Positions 60,577-64,000 of a stretch of DNA of 64,000 nt are shown in pieces. The translations under genes were made by a program, and so were the position numbers. Numbering within the stretch: position 1 is the first letter of the stretch; every line of letters begins with the position of its first letter. Source of the stretch: Buttiauxella ferragutiae (GTDB lineage Bacteria > Pseudomonadota > Gammaproteobacteria > Enterobacterales > Enterobacteriaceae); NCBI RefSeq assembly GCF_001654915.1, contig NZ_LXEQ01000044.1; one strand, written 5' to 3'. A model generated the notes under the pieces. It ran no database searches. It was given only the letters and a program-made list of their open reading frames with translations, and was not told the origin of the DNA.

Positions 60577-62355
60577 TTACAGGCGTTGCGTTCTGACTGG
60601 CGCAGTGGCTTCAATCAACCATGGTCGCGCTTCGCCAGAAACCAGTGGCGATAGTGTTTCACGTACTTGCTGATGGTACTCATCAAGCCAGGCAATCTCT
60701 TGCTCGTTCAGCAGTGACAAGTCAACCGCGCTTAAATCTATTGGGATAAGCGTTAGCGAGGCGAACTGACAGAAACCCGGACGTGAAGCGATGACTTCAA
60801 CCTGGTTCTCAATGCGAATGCCGTGACTTCCTGCGAGGTAATATCCCGGTTCGATGGTCAGAACATTACCCGGCAACATTGGCCATGGGTTCACTTTCTT
60901 CGCCATACGATGCGGGTTTTCGTGAATCAGCATGCAGTGGCCGACACCGTGACCGGTACCGTGGTCATAATCCAGACCCAGTTCCCACAATGGACGACGT
61001 GCAAACGCGTCGATTTGGTGCCCCTGGGTGCCTTGCGGGAATTGCAGTGTAATCAGCGACAGGAACCCTTTTAACACCGCGGTGTAATGCAGGCGGCGTT
61101 GAGCGTCCAGTTGCCCAAAGTTCATGGTCCGCGTGGCATCCGTGGTGCCGTTGTAATACTGGCCGCCGGAATCGTTGAGATAAAACTCTTTACTGGTGAT
61201 CGCAAAGTTGGTTTCCGGCGCGCTGTGGTAGTGGCACATTGCCGCGTTACTCGCAGACGCGGAAATAGTGCCAAAACTTTGCTCCCAGAAGTTGTTACAT
61301 TCCTGACGGAAAGCGAGTTGCTTTTCCTGGGCTTCAAGTTCGGTAATCGGCTTACCTGCCGCTTCACGCAACGGGACTTCATGGCTCAGCCAGGCGAGGA
61401 AATTCACCCATGCTGCGCCATCTTGCACGTGGCTTGCACGGAAGCCCTCCAGCTCAGTGCTGTTTTTGTTCGCTTTCATCAGCGTAACAGGATCCGCCTG
61501 CCACTTGATTTCCCCGCCACCTTGTTCAACCGCAAAGCGCACGGCAACCCCGGCATTGTCACCATCGAGCAAGAAGCGTTTTCCCGCCGCAAGCTGCGCA
61601 CAACGCGCGAGAAACGCATCAGCAGGGTGGGTCTTAAGCGAGCCGAGCAAGGTGTTATCAAGCTTTGGCAGTTTGGCTTCATCAACAAACCATTCCACGT
61701 CACCGTCATTTTTGACCAAAGCAAAAGAGAGGGGGACTGGGCTCATGGAAATATCGGAACCGCGAACATTAAGCAGCCAGGCGATGTTGTCTGGCAAAGT
61801 CAGGGCCAGATAGTCCACGCCCTCACGCTTCAAGGCTTCTGCAACGCGCGCGCGTTTTGATGCGGTGGATTCACCGCTAATGTCATCCGGCATGTGGTGA
61901 ATAACCCCGCGAGGTGCCGCCGGGCGATTTGTCCAGATGTCGTTAATCGGATCATCATTGACGGCAACCAGATCACAACCGCTGGTACGCAGTTGTTCAT
62001 ATTGGCTGTTTACGAACAGCATCGGCTCAAACGCGATGCGTTTACCAGCAGGCAGATTCTCGTGTATCCAGAGGTGGATTGGTTCGTCATGCAGGTGATG
62101 AATTTCAAACTCGCTGAGGTTAACTTGCTGACGCGCCTGAACCTGGTAGCGCCCGTCAACAAACAGTAGCGCGCGGTCGGCTAAAATCAGAGCCAGGCCC
62201 GCTGAACCATCAAAACCACTGATAAATTCAAGCTTGGTGTCATAGGGGGCGCAGTACTCACTTTGATGCGCATCGGCTCGAGGGATAAGCATGCCATCAA
62301 GTTCACGTTCTTTTAGCAGGCTGCGTAACGCAGCCAGAGGTGATGTGGGTTGCAT
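60577..62355 (-). CDS. M24B-family Xaa-Pro aminopeptidase (APP1-type)
   Basis: A 592-residue enzyme of the long aminopeptidase P class: two creatinase-like N-terminal domains (LIPRADAHQSEY...ISGFDGSAG at about 20-50) and the pita-bread catalytic domain with metal ligands in LNDSGGQYYNGTTDATR (two Asp), GTGHGVGH (His), LTIEPGYY (Glu) and IRIENQVEV (Glu). It removes N-terminal residues before proline and is cytoplasmic. ATG 62355 lies 10 bases after the amn stop; an in-frame ATG at 62385 would overlap amn by 20 bases. Not part of the E. coli gene set at this site. Confidence 0.93.
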   Translation of the reverse strand: MQPTSPLAALRSLLKERELDGMLIPRADAHQSEYCAPYDTKLEFISGFDGSAGLALILADRALLFVDGRYQVQARQQVNLSEFEIHHLHDEPIHLWIHENLPAGKRIAFEPMLFVNSQYEQLRTSGCDLVAVNDDPINDIWTNRPAAPRGVIHHMPDDISGESTASKRARVAEALKREGVDYLALTLPDNIAWLLNVRGSDISMSPVPLSFALVKNDGDVEWFVDEAKLPKLDNTLLGSLKTHPADAFLARCAQLAAGKRFLLDGDNAGVAVRFAVEQGGGEIKWQADPVTLMKANKNSTELEGFRASHVQDGAAWVNFLAWLSHEVPLREAAGKPITELEAQEKQLAFRQECNNFWEQSFGTISASASNAAMCHYHSAPETNFAITSKEFYLNDSGGQYYNGTTDATRTMNFGQLDAQRRLHYTAVLKGFLSLITLQFPQGTQGHQIDAFARRPLWELGLDYDHGTGHGVGHCMLIHENPHRMAKKVNPWPMLPGNVLTIEPGYYLAGSHGIRIENQVEVIASRPGFCQFASLTLIPIDLSAVDLSLLNEQEIAWLDEYHQQVRETLSPLVSGEARPWLIEATAPVRTQRL

Positions 62356-62365
62356 TATTTTTCTC

Positions 62366-63826
62366 TTATCGGAAAGGTGGCTCATTAAATGTTCTTAATT
62401 TGCGCGAGTGCAGGCGTTCACCTTCAGCTCGCAGCAGGTCAATGGCGCAGATGCCAATTTGCAAATGCTCCGAAATCGCCCCTTCATAGAAGCGGTTTGC
62501 CTGACCGGGCAGCTTTATTTCACCGTGCAGCGGTTTATCGGATACGCACAGCAAAGTGCCATATGGCACGCGGAAGCGATAACCTTGCGCGGCGATGGTG
62601 GCACTTTCCATATCAATTGCCACCGCGCGGCTCAGGTTGAAACGCAGGGCTGAAGCCGAATAACGCAGTTCCCAGTTACGATCGTCAGTTGTGACGACAG
62701 TTCCGGTACGCAAGCGCTGTTTAACTTCCTCGCCCGGCATGCCACTGACCAGTTTAGTCGCGTCGTACAAAGCGCGCTGAACTTCGGCGATACTTGGAAT
62801 CGGAATGTCCGGCGGCAGCACGGCATCCAGCACATGATCGTCGCGCAGATAAGCGTGAGCCAGCACATAGTCGCCAATCGACTGGCTTTCACGCAGGCCG
62901 CCGCAGTGGCCAATCATCAGCCAGGCCGCCGGGCGTAATACCGCCAGATGGTCACAAATATTTTTGGCATTCGATGGCCCAACGCCAATGTTAATCAGCG
63001 TGATGCCGGTGCCGTTGGCATCAATCAAATGCCAGGCTGGCATTTGGTGTTTTTTCCAGGCGAGATCGGAAATGGCTTCTTCAGGAGCCTGGCTATCGGC
63101 GGTTAACCACACGCCACCGGCACAAGACAGCGCAACATAAGGACTTTCCGGGTCAAGAATTTGCTGGCAGCCCCAGCGTACAAACTCATCGACATAACGG
63201 GTGTAGTTGGTAAACAACACGAAGGGCTGGAAGTGCTCAACCGGCGTACCGGTGTAATGGCGCAGGCGGGCGAGCGAGAAATCAACACGACGCGCATCAA
63301 AATGCGAAAGCGGGTAGTACTCAGTCGGGTGGAACAGGCCATCCGCTGTTTCATCGCCAATTTGTGCCAATTCAGTGGTTGGGAAATGGCGTGGTAAACC
63401 GGCACTCATCGAACGGTCGAGCGACAAACTCGAACCATCAATCACATACGGATACGGGATTTCATGCAGCGATAAACCGACTTCAATCTGCGCACCATAA
63501 TCTTCATAAAGTAGTGTTAATTGTTCGGCGAGATAATGGCGAAACAGTGCAGGGCGGGTAACGGTGGTGGTATAGCTGCCGGAATGAGTGAAGCGAGCAT
63601 AGGCGCGTGTTTTGTTGGGGTGTTTGATGGTGCCATCCCAACTGACGCGTAACTCCGGGTAGACAAATAATCCTGCGGCACGCTTTTGTATTTCGGGTAA
63701 GGTGCCGTTTTCAACGTACTGGGCAATGGCGTCACGCAATGCGTTGACCGAAGCATCGTACAGCTCCTCTAATTTATCGAGGGCCTGGTTCGGGGTAAGG
63801 GCAGTGTCGGCTGTCTGATGCGTCAT
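62366..63826 (-). CDS. amn: Amn, AMP nucleosidase
   Basis: A 486-residue enzyme (E. coli 484) that splits AMP into adenine and ribose 5-phosphate. The N-terminal half is the AMN-specific regulatory domain, with EIPYPYVIDGSSLSLDRSM (about 125-143). The C-terminal half is a nucleoside phosphorylase fold with LINIGVGPSNAKNICDHLAVL and VAIDMESATIAAQGYRF near residue 430. It leads the M24B gene by 10 bases, so the two may be cotranscribed. In E. coli it is also near tRNA-Asn genes. Confidence 0.96.
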   Translation of the reverse strand: MTHQTADTALTPNQALDKLEELYDASVNALRDAIAQYVENGTLPEIQKRAAGLFVYPELRVSWDGTIKHPNKTRAYARFTHSGSYTTTVTRPALFRHYLAEQLTLLYEDYGAQIEVGLSLHEIPYPYVIDGSSLSLDRSMSAGLPRHFPTTELAQIGDETADGLFHPTEYYPLSHFDARRVDFSLARLRHYTGTPVEHFQPFVLFTNYTRYVDEFVRWGCQQILDPESPYVALSCAGGVWLTADSQAPEEAISDLAWKKHQMPAWHLIDANGTGITLINIGVGPSNAKNICDHLAVLRPAAWLMIGHCGGLRESQSIGDYVLAHAYLRDDHVLDAVLPPDIPIPSIAEVQRALYDATKLVSGMPGEEVKQRLRTGTVVTTDDRNWELRYSASALRFNLSRAVAIDMESATIAAQGYRFRVPYGTLLCVSDKPLHGEIKLPGQANRFYEGAISEHLQIGICAIDLLRAEGERLHSRKLRTFNEPPFR

Positions 63827-63919
63827 CTTATCTCCTTATCCTGCAGATTTACGCAGGGCTGTTTCGATAGTATGTCATCGGAGGGAGAGAACGGAAGGGG
63901 GCGGCGGAGCCTGTAAAGC

Positions 63920-63946
63920 AAAAAGCCTGCTTAAATTAGCAGGCTT
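63920..63946 (-). terminator. Minus-strand terminator from a gene beyond the window
   Basis: An 8-bp perfect stem (63923-63930 with 63939-63946) has an 8-base loop and T5 on the minus strand. It would end a transcript entering from the right edge. The sequence and its flank closely resemble the tRNA-Asn terminator at 60330. Confidence 0.8.
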
Positions 63947-63979
63947 CAGATTGCTGACAAAGGGTGATAAATGTGTTTT

Positions 63980-64000
63980 GTAGGGTGGATAAGCGCTAGC
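63980..64000. repeat. Partial REP-like unit at the window edge
   Basis: GTAGGGTGGATAAGCGCTAGC is the first half of a REP-like palindrome common in enterobacterial genomes (GGTGGAT...ATCCACC with a GCG core). The second half would lie beyond the window. Confidence 0.5.

Noticed and set aside
61087..61860. A 257-codon plus-strand frame inside the M24B peptidase gene
   Set aside because: It is antisense to well-conserved catalytic-domain codons and shows no recognisable domain.
1..64000. CRISPR array, insertion sequence or prophage
   Set aside because: No regularly spaced direct repeats, transposase, integrase or phage structural genes were seen; phage-like proteins at the start belong to the T6SS.

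Overview
The window is chromosomal DNA from a member of the Enterobacteriaceae that is neither Escherichia nor Salmonella. Many proteins are close matches, from memory, to E. coli K-12 proteins (RcsA, DsrB, YodC, YedE/YedF, FliA, UvrY, UvrC, Amn). Local gene order is mostly that of the E. coli pgsA-uvrC-fli-rcsA-yedI-vsr segment, but both ends differ: a type VI secretion (T6SS) locus lies beyond vsr, and amn lies beyond pgsA. The genus cannot be fixed by eye; Buttiauxella, Kluyvera or Enterobacter relatives are plausible.

Region 1 (1-21,000) is a nearly complete T6SS operon on the + strand: tssB (end only), tssC, hcp, tssE, tssF, tssG, vgrG, an unassigned small gene, a PAAR gene, tssA, tssJ, tssK, tssL, tssM, tssH (clpV) and a TagA/VasL-like gene. 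Most junctions overlap or are very short. A strong hairpin after hcp probably lets Hcp be made in excess over the downstream parts. On the opposite strand beyond the end of the operon is an AT-rich cassette: a possible papain-fold/permuted NlpC-P60 effector with candidate His and Cys catalytic residues, and an exported small protein that may be its immunity protein. The spaces around these two genes hold striking perfect inverted repeats that I cannot explain.

Region 2 (21,000-28,400) holds housekeeping and stress genes: vsr (without its usual partner dcm), yedA, yedI, yodC, dgcQ, yedP, the small RNA DsrA, an ERIC element, yodD, dsrB and rcsA. DgcQ, DsrA and RcsA all bear on the switch between motility and capsule or biofilm, and they sit beside the flagellar genes as in E. 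coli.

Region 3 (28,400-50,300) is flagellar: fliRQPONML and fliKJIHGF on the minus strand, fliE divergent, an insert with a hexapeptide acyltransferase, yedF/yedE, two small membrane-protein genes, yedD and amyA, then fliT-fliS-fliD, fliC, fliA and fliZ. Clear sigma-28 promoters lie back to back between fliD and fliC.

Region 4 (50,300-58,400) holds cystine/D-cysteine genes (tcyJ, dcyD, tcyL, tcyN), the orphan quorum receptor gene sdiA, yecF, and uvrY-uvrC-pgsA. Region 5 (58,400-64,000) departs from the E. coli order: a LysR regulator convergent with a TSUP-family exporter, tRNA-Asn, an M24B aminopeptidase and amn. The glyW-cysT-leuZ tRNAs that follow pgsA in E. coli are missing. Similar terminator-containing blocks flank the M24B-amn pair, so a rearrangement around tRNA-Asn loci is likely. 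REP-like palindromes and two ERIC elements are scattered through regions 2 to 5. No transposase, integrase, CRISPR array or rRNA was seen.
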